Assembly (NCBI RefSeq): GCF_020283565.1
Contig: NC_060059.1
Location: 38,308,338-38,372,337 of the forward strand
Reading direction: 5' to 3'
Length of the DNA: 64,000 nt
DNA from: Trifolium pratense
Taxonomy: Eukaryota; Streptophyta; Magnoliopsida; Fabales; Fabaceae
Part shown: piece after piece, positions 1 to 12,519 of the stretch
How positions within the stretch are numbered: the stretch's first letter is position 1
Layout of the letters: each line of letters opens with the position of its first letter
Made by a program: the position numbers and the translations under genes
Notes under the pieces: generated by a model
What the model was told of the DNA's origin: nothing
What the model saw: the letters and a program-made list of their open reading frames with translations, nothing else
Databases searched by the model: none

Positions 1-2634
1 TACGTGTCTTAAAATTTAACACATACTCAAATAAAAATAAAAATAAAAATATCAATCATTTATTGAATGAAAAAGACGTTTTTTTTTTAATATGATATTG
101 ATACGAAGTTTACACCGTTATTACGATGATTAATCTTCTTCGGAGAATATGCGGAACATATAAAATAGGTTTTTCGCTTCCAACCAAATTTTTTCATACG
201 TATAAGCCAAAAATCAAACTCCTAACTACATGCTTAAAGAGATTAAGAAAATTCTTACCATTTAGATCGGTTCATGGTTAATAAAGACGCAAACTTCTTA
301 TATCTAAATTCTAAAATATGAAAGAGACTTTTGTAAAAAAAAATGAAAGAGACTTCTGGGCATTTTTTTTGTGTTAAAAATATGATTTTTAAGAAAATAG
401 AATCCGGTAATTTAAAGAGTTAGACGGTAAAATAAACAAAGTCCGATAAAAAAATTATTTTTATTAGAATGAATTGAATTCTTTTGAACATTCGTTTTAA
501 AAAAGGTTTTTTTTTTTACAAACATTTTAAAAAAACTTATTAACCACTTGATATCTTAATTTTTTTCAATGACAATTTAATATCTTGATTGACTATATCT
601 TATTGCGTTTAATAATTTTTATTACTTAAGATCAAACCAATATGATGTTAAATCAAATACCAACTAATATTAACTAAAAAAAACTTAAGAGCTAACTAAT
701 ATAAACTTGTAAACTCGTAAATTCTTTAGTAAAATTGAGCTGTCAAAAGAGACTATCTGTTCCTAAATGGATTGACCCATGAGTTTTGGGTTTTATCAAG
801 TCAGGCCAAAAATTTCATATTTAAATTTGGCTATTTTTTTTAACCGAGCTAAAAAGTCTTAAAAATATTCGAACTAATGTTTTAATGTACAAATCCTAAA
901 TTTATTTAGACTTGGTGGATCAGCCCGTCTATTTTGACAGCTCTAAATTTTATCATAATATATATACTTGAATTTGTAAGAGTTTACTCACATGAGTAAA
1001 ACTCAGTTTTTCAAATTTAGAATCATATAAACTCGTAAGAGTTTAATTACATTTTCAAACTCTTACTGATGACGACACATGCATATATATATATAGACGA
1101 TCAATCTTCATTAAGTGATATGGAAAGATTAAAAAATTTATTTAAGTTATGGATTTTGAAGAACATGTATATATATATATATCTAATTATCTAATCAACA
1201 AGATATAGTATTGAAGCACATGATGAAAATCAAACTCAAAACAACAGGGGAGAAACGTTTTATGGATTAAGTATTGCGTACATTCAATACTTTTATCTAT
1301 TTAATTAATATAAGGTCTCTAACACGTTACGTTCTTTAAGACCTAATGTTCACAACGACTTTCACTTTATCGTTACTGATCCATTGATAGTCTTTTCCTT
1401 TTCGGTGGTTTTAAAATCTTCTATCAACGTGAGACTCCTAACCTACCTAAATGTATATGTTTGTTATGTGGTAGAGAATGACGAGGGCATATATTCCAAT
1501 TATATAATAAGCACAATTATTGCTATGCCTAATATTTATGGTTATCATCTGATAAAGATTGATCAATATATATACCAAATAAAATATCTTGCTCTGTTTG
1601 ATATAAAACTTTCTATAGGAACCTAAAAAAATAAATATTAGGGGAATATAAGGTTGACGTTATGCTTGTGGTGAAAAAATAAGGACTAGAATGATAAAGA
1701 AAGTCATAATTATATCTTTACTCAAAATATACACTAACAAATACAAATACATTTCATTAAAAATAACCTAAAAAATGTTTATGTTGAATAAAAAAAGGTT
1801 TGAAGAACAATTATCTTTAATTTTTAGTTTTGACGATAATAAGTTGTTTGATAACAATTAATACTATAATATGTTTGTTTACATATATGTAGGAAGTAGT
1901 ATTGTTGAAGCTCTGGATATGCATTATATGCTTTGGAAAGCATTTCGTGAAAACATCCGATGGACGTACATCTTCTAAACACGTAAATCAATGTAGAGTT
2001 GGGATCCTCTTCATTTCTTAAAAGAAATGGAAACTATAATTATTGTGGTATATAAATATTTAAATAATGAGAATAATTCTCGAAAGACGTCGTGCACTTA
2101 TATCATTGGTTTATGTCAAAACTATAGTAATGAACAACACCATTTTTTTTCGGGAAATAGAGACGATCTCTACTCCTGAATATATAGTTGAAGCGTCACA
2201 TATGCACCGTCGTCATCTAAAAATTCGAAGCAACATTTTGTACCATCATCATCTCATCATCTAGGCTAAAATTTCAATCCATAATCATGTGCACGAGAGA
2301 ATCCACTCCCATAACGTATGTCATTAAAAAAAACCTACAAAATTCTTTAAAAAAAAAAAACCTAAAAAATGTTTATGTTGTGGCCATAGTTGCATTTTGT
2401 TTTAGTGTTTTTGGTTAAAATTTATATGCTAAAAGCATCTTTCTATATTACAAAAGGACAGAAAATTATATTTTAAAAAATAAAAGCCACCACAACCAGC
2501 TAGCTTCTTTACATAAGAATAGAAAGTTAGATAAATGCATTGCACTTATATGAGTTGAGATAATGATTTCGTAGTTTTTAAAAAATCTGATGTAAGCATT
2601 GAAAATGACTTGAAGAGCTATAACTAGAAGAAAA
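1..2634. other. AT-rich intergenic region, no gene recognised
   Basis: Only short open frames occur here (80 residues at most) and none resembles a known protein or shows a plausible exon structure. The stretch contains a small inverted-repeat element at 737-943, several TA dinucleotide runs (for example near 1083 and 1170) and poly-T tracts. I see nothing else that can be supported. Confidence 0.6.
737..943. mobile_element. Short inverted-repeat MITE, hAT-like
   Basis: The left end gagctgtcaaaagagac and the right end attttgacagctc are inverted copies of each other, with further pairing inward. The flanks (gtaaaatt on the left, taaatttt on the right) are similar but do not form a clean 8-bp target duplication. 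No coding capacity. Superfamily assignment is tentative. Confidence 0.5.
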
Positions 2635-3174
2635 CTACGAAACACGAACTCCGACACGTACACCGCGACAAAACATCGATATGGACACGGCGACACCGTT
2701 AATGTAAAAAATATAGGACACTGACACCGCTAGATATTTATAAAAGATATAAATTGATAATCAAAATATATACACGTAAATATAAGTTGAACAAGTTATT
2801 ATTAAAAAAAAGTTTTAAATCAAGATATAATAAAATTTTACTTTTATTTATCCATCTACTATCGAAAAACTATAAATATTGTTGTTTCGACCCATCTTTA
2901 ACTCTTGTAGATATGCATGATATGTGCGTAAGGAGAATATAAGTAAAGAAAAAACAATTTTTTTTTTAGACACTTGTCCGACACGTGTTGTGTGAGTGTC
3001 TTATAGGTGTCGGACACCGATCAAATGAGTGTCAAAGTAAAGGAAAAATTGACTTTTTCTGGACACCGGTCTGACCAATCAGACACGTGTCGCACGAGTG
3101 TCATACAAGTGTCAGACACCGACACTGTCAGACACCACAACACGCGTAATCATAAATATGTCCGTGCTTCGTAG
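2635..3174. mobile_element. hAT-type MITE with terminal inverted repeats
   Basis: The left end ctacgaaacacg pairs with the right end cgtgcttcgtag as an imperfect terminal inverted repeat. It is flanked by 8-bp direct repeats gaagaaaa (2627-2634) and gaagaaag (3175-3182), which differ at one base. An 8-bp duplication is typical of the hAT superfamily. The interior is rich in repeated gtgtcggacacc-like motifs and has no meaningful ORF, so this is a non-autonomous element of 540 bp. Confidence 0.75.
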
Positions 3175-3411
3175 GAAGAAAGGCTTGAAAATTCATATTT
3201 ATACACAAACGAATAATTCCTTACTAGGATTAAAAGCTAGAATTATCTGACCTTCAAGTGAAAATTCCAATTAATTTAATAAGTTTTAGAGTGAAACTTT
3301 ATTTTAATCCATCACAAAAAATACCGACTACACAATATTGCTCAATATTATTCGTTCTTCTTTAATTTGCATTTTCATTTTCAATCATGGTACAACAATA
3401 TTATTGCTCAT

Positions 3412-4655
3412 TGATAAGTGTCAAAAAGTAGTAATTTTACATATATAATTTATGCACTTATTGACTTATTTTGCAAGATTTGTGTATATAAGTCCCCAAG
3501 AACTTGTACATATATGTGTTGATCTAATTTTGGTTAGTTTATCTTTAATCCCAATCATTTTGACAGGTTTTTGTACTTAAAGTTGAATTTTTTATGGAAC
3601 TGATATATGCTGGCTGGGCTAGAGAAAGCCAGAGAAAGTTAGAAATCTGGTGGAATTGGCAGAGAGTTTATGGCTTAAGCCAGAGAAAGCTACAGACCCT
3701 TTTGTATTGGCAAAACATTTCTGGCTCCAGCCAGAGAAAGCCAGAAGAGATGGGAGGTGACTCAGATGACACGTGTTAGCAAACCCAGCTATGAAGTAAG
3801 GTAGCTGGCTGAGCCAGCTATATCTGGCTGGGCCAGCTTAAAAATCCAGTTTCACTATAAATAGATATCAGATGCAGAAAAACAAAATATATACCATTCC
3901 CACCACTCAAATTCATCAAGGAGAGACCTAGGAGGCAGATTCAAGGGGTTTTGGAGGTGGATACACAACAATAGTTGAAGAATCATCATTGTAATGTTTG
4001 TTCATCTCTTTTCTTCTTGATCTTTTGTAAAGTTCTCATGAATATGGGTAAATAATTTCTCTTGTTGGGATTGAATGTAAATTACTCTATTAGTATGTGT
4101 TTATCTTGATCATGGTGTTATATATATTCTAGTTACAAATCAATATTGATGTTATCCTTGTTGTTATTGTTTTCATCTTTGGATTTGAAATGGTATAGGA
4201 ATATATGTTTTAAATCTTGCTCTAGGATAACATCTATTAAAAGCTAAGATCTAGGAATAGACTTAGATTTAATATTCACTTAAAGTATTGGAACTTAATG
4301 ATATTGGATCGATTAAGCACCCGAGGGATCGGGGTTTGATAGGTTTAATAGATTTCTCGACGTTATCTGGGGACGGAAACGTTCGATGAGTAAATACGTG
4401 ATGATATTGATAAGTAGCTTGAATATGTGTAACTGATTAAGGAAATATGTATAAATGAGTAGTTGAAGTTTAATCCCAGCAATTTAATCTCTCTGTCAAA
4501 TTAAACATCGTTACTACTTTCATGTTTTCGTAACTTTTCACAAACAAACATCTTGAAACCACTTTACTTAAAAGTATATTGATTGTTGAACGACATCGAT
4601 ATCGCATCAGTCCCTGTGGAGACGATAAAAACATACTTACTTTTGTACTTCAACA
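3412..4655 (+). mobile_element. Solo LTR, probably Ty3-gypsy (Ogre/Tat-like)
   Basis: The element begins TGATAAGTG and ends CTTCAACA, the TG...CA termini expected of an LTR. It is bounded by identical 5-bp repeats ctcat at 3407-3411 and 4656-4660, which is what a solo LTR left by recombination should show. A TATA-like box ctataaatag (about 3856-3865) could be the U3 promoter. The 3' part includes tccctgtggagacga (4611-4625), a motif I associate with large legume gypsy LTRs; that link is from memory. Between 3600 and 3850 a gccagagaaag motif recurs several times. The 61-residue frame at 3594 comes from this repeat and is not a gene. Confidence 0.8.
3856..3865 (+). promoter_or_regulatory. TATA box in the solo LTR
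   Basis: A ctataaatag match lies about 445 bp into the 1244-bp LTR, a plausible position for the U3 promoter of the parent element. Whether it still drives transcription is unknown. Confidence 0.4.
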
Positions 4656-4933
4656 CTCATCCTAAAAATGTAGAGTCATTTCATGATTGTTAAAGAAAAT
4701 GCAAATTAAAGAAGAACGAAGAATATTGCTCATTCTTCTTTAAGTTTGTTGCATTTTAAAATCCTTAAATTTTCAATATTGCTCATTCTACTTATTTCAA
4801 TATTGGTACTTTCATATTTTATTTTGTAGGAACTAAATTGCCATTTCCATTTTTTATGGGGACTAAATTCGAATAGAATTTGACAAATTAAAATTACATT
4901 GGCAAGCTAAGGACTTCCTCCATCACAACCAAG

Positions 4934-5596
4934 GTTGTCAGAATCGAGTTTTTACCTTAACTCGTTTTGCATGGGTAAACTCGACACGTAAACTCGTACG
5001 AGTTTACCTAAAATTTAAATAATATTAAATTATTAATTATGTATATGACATATATAAAATATAATACTATAAAAATGACAATATTTCAAAAAATTAACTT
5101 AATTATAAAGCCAAAATATATCAAATCACAATGACAAATAGCATCATGTCCATAAACTTGCACAAAAATACATAATTATCCCAATCAAATCAGATAAACA
5201 TTCAAATAATAATCCAAAATAAGAAGATGAATAGTTATTTGAGAAAAATGAGAAAGATATTGAAATTGTGAAAGTTTTCAGCTTCCAAAAAGAGAAAAGA
5301 CTAAAGAAGCTCCCGTTTCAAAAGCTCCCATTTCAGCTCCCAAATAAAAACTTGAAAAACATAATGGGCCAAAAAAAAAAATTGGGCCAGAAAAGTTTGA
5401 AAAGCTAAACTCGAAAAAACATGTAAACTCGCTTGAGTTTATCCGATTTTCACGTTTTCACTCCGAGTTAACTCGGTTAAACTCGTTTTTTCCACGATTT
5501 TACCAATAATCGAGTTTATCTCCGAGTTAACCAGTTTTCCACTCCTGAACACGTAAACCCGTACGAGTTTACGAGTTAACACTCGAGTTTAACAAC
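4934..5596. mobile_element. Inverted-repeat element with repeated aaactcg/cgagttt motifs
   Basis: The left end gttgtcagaatcgag and the right end ctcgagtttaacaac form an imperfect terminal inverted repeat. Inside, the palindromic motif gtaaactcgtacgagttt occurs near both ends. No target duplication could be fixed and no protein is encoded, so this is a MITE or fossil of unknown superfamily. Confidence 0.55.
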
Positions 5597-5939
5597 AAGG
5601 ACGAATTTATAATTTCTATGATCTGAAAACAAATAAATTATTTATAGAATCCAAAAACAAATAAACAAGATACAGATTCTATAATTCGAAAAGTGAAATT
5701 TTTTGCAAAACACCAAAAATACGCTTTGAAAAGTGATATTTTTAGAAAATTGCAGGGCCCGAGAGAATTGGGAGGGAGGAGTTGGAGATTTCACTGAAAT
5801 ATTTTTATCCAAGACTGTACTCTTTTTTTGAAACAATATTTCACCAAAATATTTTTATCCATGTTTATACATGATATTCTCTAAGCACACTAAAGTATTT
5901 TGTTGAGTATGGCTCATAGGATCAAGTGGGCATGGGGCG

Positions 5940-6345
5940 AGTGAGCGGAGTGATACCTAGTTAATTAGCGGACGTTGTAAAATGAAATTTTTTGAGCAAA
6001 AACACCTTACGTGAAAATTCAAGATTTTTACCAGTTCTCTACTTAAGTAGCGGAATTAGTTCTCTACTTAAGTAGTGGACGTTGTAAAATGAGAAATTTT
6101 GAGCGAAACATCCTACATGAAAATCAAGATTTTTACCCGTTCTCTACTTAAGTAGCGGAATTAGTTCTCTACTTAAATAGCAAACATTATAAAAATGTGA
6201 AATTTGAGAAGAAAAAAACACCCCCTAACATATTTTTATAATGTCTGCTACTTTAGTAGCGGATTTTTGGAGAAAAAACACCCTCCTACCATGAAATTTT
6301 CAAGATTTTAAACGTATAATCCACTACTTAAGTAGCAGACAAAGA
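5940..6345. repeat. Imperfect repeat array built on the palindrome ctacttaagtag
   Basis: A unit of roughly 100 bp (ggacgttgtaaaatga, then a tail ending ctctacttaagtagcgg) is repeated at least twice and partly a third time between about 5970 and 6345. The palindromic core ctacttaagtag and the phrase aaaacaccct recur. Related sequence is present near 23250-23500 and 30530-30650, so this is a dispersed family rather than a purely local duplication. Confidence 0.6.
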
Positions 6346-7482
6346 TATTTTGGTAATTTCGTAGGGCGCGCCCCAGAATCAGTAGGTGGCAAAAGTAAAT
6401 CTCGTGATAGTTCTCTGTTGTACGGTTCAGGAGGACTCTTGTAATCTGAACAGTGGTATTTATATAAATTTTGTAACACTGTAAATCCTATTTGATTATT
6501 CACTGAAATAATACAAAAACTACAACGCTCTGTGGTCAATGATGTAGATACACTTGGTTGAAGGTCATAACCAAAACTGCAAGCACAAGTCCAACTCATT
6601 CAGTTAAAAGCACTCAAGAAATAAAAGAATAACTGAACCTTAGAGAAAATAATACTTTACTGGTTTTAAAGAAAAGAATAACTGAACCTTAGAAAAAGGG
6701 AAAACACAGAAAGTGTTTTTCTACACTCATTCGACCTTCATTATCCATGAGTTGCCCACTGCCAACAATCACCATCATCACGCCATCGGCTGCCGTCGTC
6801 ATCCTAAAATCTTTGTCGCTAAAATTCCAAGTAAACAACATCAATGTAAACCCCAATTTCATGTGCAGCAAGTCATAAGTTTAGGACCAGTAACTCAAAG
6901 TTAAACTTGCATGAAGGAGTGCAACAAGTTCTACTTGAAATAAAAGAAATGAGCATGCCGAGAGAACTGAGGATGGTTCTGGTTGTCGACACCGGGGTGC
7001 AAGGTGGAGGAATGTCAAAGGTTGGAGGTGGGCTTGGTGACGAGTGAATGTAGAAAAATACACGAGTTTTTGCATTTTCCCTTTTTGTAATGTTCCGTTT
7101 TTTTCTTCAAAATTCAGTTGCCAATGGCATCATCACAATGTTCCGATTTATCACAAAACTTTCTCAAAATTTTCCTCAAAATATGTATCCCACTAAACAT
7201 AGAAGAAGTGATGCATACTCAAAATAACCATCAACTAGTATAACTTTGCAAATAGTTACATACATCGGTGCAAAAAGAAAAATGAAAATGATAAGGACTG
7301 AATTAACAAGCTTTGAAGTAAACAGATAAAGAAACATCGCCGCTTTGGACAAAGACAAGAGGACAACACAAACCATAATGCAAATTTGCAAGCCTTCATT
7401 GTCAAAATAATCTGAGTCATGAGCTTTCTATAACATTCATTCACAGACGAATCAAACTCACCGAAAATAACCTTCAATTTGC
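6346..7482. other. Intergenic sequence downstream of the WVD2-like gene
   Basis: This stretch lies 3' of the minus-strand WVD2-like gene and probably includes its 3' UTR next to 7483. Short overlapping frames on both strands (60-91 residues) show no family resemblance and no convincing splice structure. Confidence 0.5.
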
Positions 7483-10400
7483 TCAATGCACGGTTGTGAT
7501 CGGTTCTTGGGACAACACGAGCTGAGGATTCTCTTCAACCAATATGTCACCATTCACATGAGATTCTGCTTCACTTGGCTTATCTGAAGGAACCACATTC
7601 AGAGGTAGAGCAACATTTGTCTCACTCGACAAGGTACTGTTTTCTTCATTGGCTTCAGTGATCTCAGTTTTCTCTTCCCCTTTAGCATTGGATAAGCTAG
7701 TAGCTTTCTTTGTTGCACTATTTTTCTTTGGTGCAGCTGCTGAATTGATCTTTTCAGGAGTGAGTCGAGTAGGAAGGGACTTGCGCAGCGGCTTCTTTGG
7801 ATTGACAACGGTAACTTCTTTAGTGGAGTTGCTTTGTAACACTTTCTCATTCAGACTTAAACGACCTTGTCGAGAACTGGTGCTTCCGTTTCCATCAGAC
7901 TCAGAATTTGTTGAATTCTTCTTCCGACCGAGCTTGGGAGATTTTGCTCTTGTAGTTGGTATCTACATCGTCCAGAGGATAAATTAGTTAAATTTTCTAG
8001 TGACATAAAAATGTGGTTTTGGCAACCCTTTATAATTAAAATAAAAATGACATTAGAAAAACTTTTCATAGGATCATGCAACATTCAGATATTCATTGAT
8101 AAAAGCAGATATGAAAAGAACTTGCATGTCACTGAAAGACAGTTAGTTTTAAAAAAACTTGCACACATGGATAATACTATATGAACAAATCACCTAGACA
8201 ATAAATTATGTTTCATAAAATATTTAGAGTTAAATAAAACAATTTTCAAATCTGAATGGCTGTTTGGAAAATTAACAAACATCTATAATTATAAAAGCTA
8301 AAAGCTAAAACCACCAAATCGCAGTCCAAGAAAATAGGACTCCTAAGGAGATTGGCAGATGCAGATAATTGTGCAAGACTATGAAATATTCTAATTGGCA
8401 GTGTTTAGCTTTTTAAAAAACTCTCAGATTTACCAACTGAAATTGAAATCATAATTGAAAACAACAATGTAAGTATTCATATCTTGATCTTATCGTATAT
8501 AATAATATAACTTAACATTTTACTTCATCTCTGCACAAAATAATGGTCCTACATCCTCAGCAGATATAATTCTTCTTAGCAAAGCAAGAACTATATACCA
8601 AATCACTACATTGAACGAACAATATTGCTTTCAAAATGGTCGGTTTCTTCTCCTATTTTATCTCAAGTGCATCTACAGATTAAGCATTAGACAAAAAGAC
8701 CGCACCTGTGCCTGTGTGAAGTAAATCCATATATATAACGATTTCAGATCAATGGTTTGGTAATGACAAGGTAATTAAGAGTAGTCATGCTACACGAATA
8801 TTACACAAATAGAGATATGACCAAATCAGCATAGGTAAAATGGATTGGAAGAAGTGGAAGTGAACGGCAAGGCGTATATATGTTTTGCAGATATCAGCAG
8901 ACCTTTGGTTCTGATTTTGTTTCGTGGAAAACATAATTTTCTCATTTAAGTACAAGAACAAAACTTAACCAGCTAAACATAACAAGACAAACAATTATAG
9001 AAGACAAGCGCAAACAGCAAGTAGAAAGCTTTCATCAGCAAAGAATGTTCTTTAACAGATTTTTTCAGAAGATTTTTGTATGATTTGTCTCTCTTAGAAA
9101 CAAATACACTACATAAGGCTTCAAAGCAAACAAAATCTCTTCTGGAAATAATTAGTGCAGACTTAAAGGTTAAGAGTAAACAACATGGCATGCATCCAAG
9201 TGCATCTTTGGATTTACTTTTAGGAGAGTCGAAAGTAATTCTGAAGACTTAAAATTAATTTCACTATTTTTGGAGGTTTTTTTATTAGAATTGATTGTCT
9301 CTAGAATTGATTCTAACGTGAAGCTATAAGATGTACATTATTTCTTTAAACAAGAACACTCAAATGAATTGTTCAACTCACTTTCAGGTGAACCTACTTT
9401 TACCTAAAATCAATTTTTGCCACCGTAGAACCAAACACACATGCAACCCAAAAGTGATGTACAACTGTGCAAGTATGCACACACAGCACCGGCGCGGACG
9501 CACACACAGAGAAAGAGAGAGATTTACCTTCTTCAGCTCCACTTTAGGAGGAGCAGGCTCCTGATAGAAAGTTGGCAATGGAGTTGCTTTAAAAGTTAGG
9601 CTCTTCCTAAGCTTTTTAATCTCGGCTTCTTGGCTCTCCTATAAAAGTGAAAGAAATACTGCCATGATTAAAAGGCAAGCTCTGCAATTTACGATTCAGC
9701 AATGATATCAAATATTCTCACCTTGGACTTTGCTTGCAAGCTGCTCTTCTCCTCCTCCTTTGCCTGAATCTTTTCCTCAACCTTAGTGAGGAACTGCTCA
9801 CAAAAAGATCAATTCATTTATTTATTTTATGACTAGAAGCTTAATCAAATGAAACCTGGTCCTGGCCAATAACACAGAAGGTGGAAACAAGTATGTACTA
9901 ACTGTTTACCTCTCTCCTTTTCTCAGCTCGTTCACCACACCTGAAACTGAATCCATAGTTTGGAAGTGTCCCCACCCTACGAGGTTTGGCATCTTCGGCA
10001 TTGTTACTTTTAAGAGGATTAAGGACCGCAAAAATACACATAATCATACTCAATATTACATTTATGTGATAAAGAAAAATGCATAGTTCCACATTTGCAT
10101 TAGGAGGAATAGATAAACTCATAAGAGAAAGGATACGGAGAAGATTCTGCTTCTCCTTTAACTTTAACAAGGGGTCCCTTTTTTGATGATATTGGCTTTT
10201 TCTTCTCCCTGTAACCAATAGTTCACAGTCCACGGGTTAGATAACCACAAACAACCATCCCTATAGGTATCTTTCTTACTATGAAACATTGTCAAATAAA
10301 TGAAAGAAGTACGTACTCTGCAACTTCAGAAGATGCTGCAGCAGACTTTGAAGGATTCTGAGGAAAACAAAAGTGAAAAAAAAAAAAAAAAAAAAAACTA

Positions 10401-11110
10401 TCAGAAAATACCTTCGACAATTGAGAAACGTTGAAAAAACAAAAGAAAAACAATTATCTCAAATTCTTGACTTCCTAAGTAAACATTTGGGAAGGCAAAC
10501 AAAGCTAACAATTGAGTTTACCTTTGACAATTGAGACTGCCGATCATTGAAAGATTTGGTTTTAAGAGGCTGCTGTCTTGGACGAGAATCAAAAGCAGAG
10601 GTGCCGTTTGAAACAGCAGATGATGCCTGTTTGTCTTTTCCAGTTTTGCTGTTTTTCACCAAAGTTGCATGAACGCCACTTGAACTAGCAACCTTTGCAT
10701 TCTTACTCTTTACAGGACCCTTTTGTGCTCTTGATTGTTCCTTTTGAACTGTTATTTTCACTTCCTTTTCCTAAATATTGAGCAAATATATTAGATCGAA
10801 ATCTTAGAGACTTGTAGAAACCAACTCAAGAAAAGAAAAATCCTCTAACCTTAGGACTGGTTATATTATTGCCATCCACGTTGTCATTTGATCCTTCAAT
10901 TTCCCCCACAGGCGGGTTTTCAGTTGCAGTGCTTTCTAACTGGTTGAAACTTTCAAGATTTCCATTCAGAACTATAGTTTCAGCAACATGAGGGTCTAAA
11001 TCATTTGAAACAACACCGTTCTCTCCAGAATTAGAAGGCTCATCACGAACACCATTCTGATGGACCACATCAAGTCCATCAGCAGGCAAAGGATTAATTG
11101 GATCCATCAT
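7483..11110 (-). CDS. WDL5: WVD2-like TPX2-domain microtubule-associated protein
   Basis: I model eight coding exons on the minus strand: 11110-10850, 10770-10522, 10357-10317, 10208-10137, 10006-9910, 9793-9722, 9638-9528 and 7962-7483. All junctions are GT/AG and stay in frame, giving 460 residues. The TPX2/KLEEK domain lies near residues 222-298. It shows [19 protein letters not shown], then a charged helix [16 protein letters not shown], and ends [16 protein letters not shown], the hallmark of WAVE-DAMPENED2-like proteins. The N-terminus is acidic and the last 160 residues are low-complexity, rich in Ser, Lys and Pro. Family members bind and bundle cortical microtubules and influence cell elongation. 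The closest Arabidopsis match from memory is At4g32330 (WDL5); the symbol is by analogy. Intron 7 (about 1.57 kb) is long. A 3-bp earlier or later ATG pair (11110/11107) leaves a trivial start ambiguity. Confidence 0.88.
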
Positions 11111-12190
11111 TCACACTAACCTAGTTACATAAACACAACAAAATTGAATTTAGAGACAAATAAACAACAAAAGTCAACAAGACACAAAGTGAACAAGTTT
11201 AATCATCCCTATGGTGCTTCTCAAAACAACTTATTTGATTCCTATATATTACAACCTTACAGAAAAATCGATCAACGTTCATCAAGAAGCCTTTTATGTA
11301 TCAGAAACTCACCCTTTTGAAGAACAAAGATAGGATTTAGATGACAAAGCAATAGACCTGTAAATTGTGTGATAAGTTATTTACCAGTCAAATGGTAATA
11401 GGCTTGTAAGCAACACTACACAATCAAATTTTCAAAGTAAACGGAATGTTTTCATTGGACATAATAAATATAATCAAATTCAACAACAATAATAATGATG
11501 ATGATGATGATGATGATGATGTAGACCAAATTTGTTTTATAATCTAATGTTAATCCTTTCTTGGACTTGGTTGCCTAGTGCATTAAGAAAAATTGAAAAG
11601 TTTTACCAATTAGTGTACACAGCACAAAACATAATCATGATTATTACACAGAAAAATTTCTGCAACATTTCATTAGCAACCAATAACCATCCAAAGTAAA
11701 AAAAAATAATTCAAAAAACACTAATAGCATTGAGTTACAATTGATGAACAAATCAACATAATAATAAACAATACCCAGATTCCAAAATCCACCACTTTCC
11801 AAGTGTCATCAAACCATGATCCAATAATATTCAAGAACAACCCAAGTTCAAATTTTGAGACAAAAAAAACATTGATAGCAAGAAAACAAAAACAACCCAA
11901 ATGAATAAAACAACTTCAACAATCATAATATGCATTTCAGAACATACTCAGATAATAAAAATGAGATTTTTGATAAAAAAAATTTAGTCAACAGTGATTG
12001 AAATTGTGCTTACCCAGTAGTCAAAATGGTGTGAAAAAGTGGAAAGTGAACACCATTGATATAACAGTAGAGATCTGAATGAAGAAGGATGAAAATGGGG
12101 TTATAGAGGAAGAGGAAGAAGAAGAAGATCACGATCTGAGGATCCAAAGAAGTGACGCTCCAGCAGCAAGATCCGTATGGATGAAACTGT
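11111..12190 (-). promoter_or_regulatory. 5' UTR, leader intron and promoter of the WVD2-like gene
   Basis: No coding frame continues upstream of the ATG at 11110. Sequence near 12060-12180 is GA-rich on the plus strand (CT-rich on the gene's strand), typical of a plant 5' UTR exon, so a leader intron of about 0.9 kb is likely. The exact transcription start and leader splice sites cannot be fixed. A (atg)n microsatellite lies at about 11495-11522. Confidence 0.45.
11495..11522. repeat. (ATG)n microsatellite
   Basis: About eight consecutive gat/atg trinucleotides lie inside the probable leader intron of the WVD2-like gene. Confidence 0.85.
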
Positions 12191-12309
12191 AGAACTTGCT
12201 AAAACATTTATCTTTTAATCTTTAATAATTTTTTTATTTTATTTTTTTGACTGGAATAAATAATAGACTCTTGTTTTTCCTCTTTAAAGAAAAAATAATC
12301 TTTCTTTGT

Positions 12310-12311
12310 AA

Positions 12312-12342
<31 letters not shown>

Positions 12343-12343
12343 T
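12310..12343. repeat. (TAA)n microsatellite
   Basis: About ten consecutive aat units lie upstream of the WVD2-like gene, just before a SINE-like sequence. Confidence 0.85.
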
Positions 12344-12379
12344 TTTATAATTATCATCTCTTTTAATATTAGTTTTTTT

Positions 12380-12515
12380 TTGTCTTAGATTAAGTGGTAA
12401 TCTACTGAAATTAAACTCACATATAATTGTGAGATCTCGGATTCGAACCCAGGTCACGACGTCCGATCTAACAATTTCGACATTTTTGTCAGTTGAGCTA
12501 GGATTTATAGGACAA
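12380..12515 (-). mobile_element. SINE-like tRNA-derived fragment
   Basis: The stretch holds attcgaacccaggt, which resembles a tRNA B box, then a shared tail ctaacaatttcgaca...ttgagctaggatt. Nearly the same tail occurs at 21420-21510, showing a dispersed short family. Orientation and exact ends are uncertain. Confidence 0.5.
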
Positions 12516-12519
12516 TATC

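Noticed and set aside
3594..3779. 61-residue frame with repeated SQRK motif
   Set aside because: It lies in the repeated gccagagaaag segment of a solo LTR and has no gene context.
6324..6599. 91-residue minus-strand frame
   Set aside because: No recognisable family, overlaps the ctacttaagtag repeat, and no splice or promoter support.
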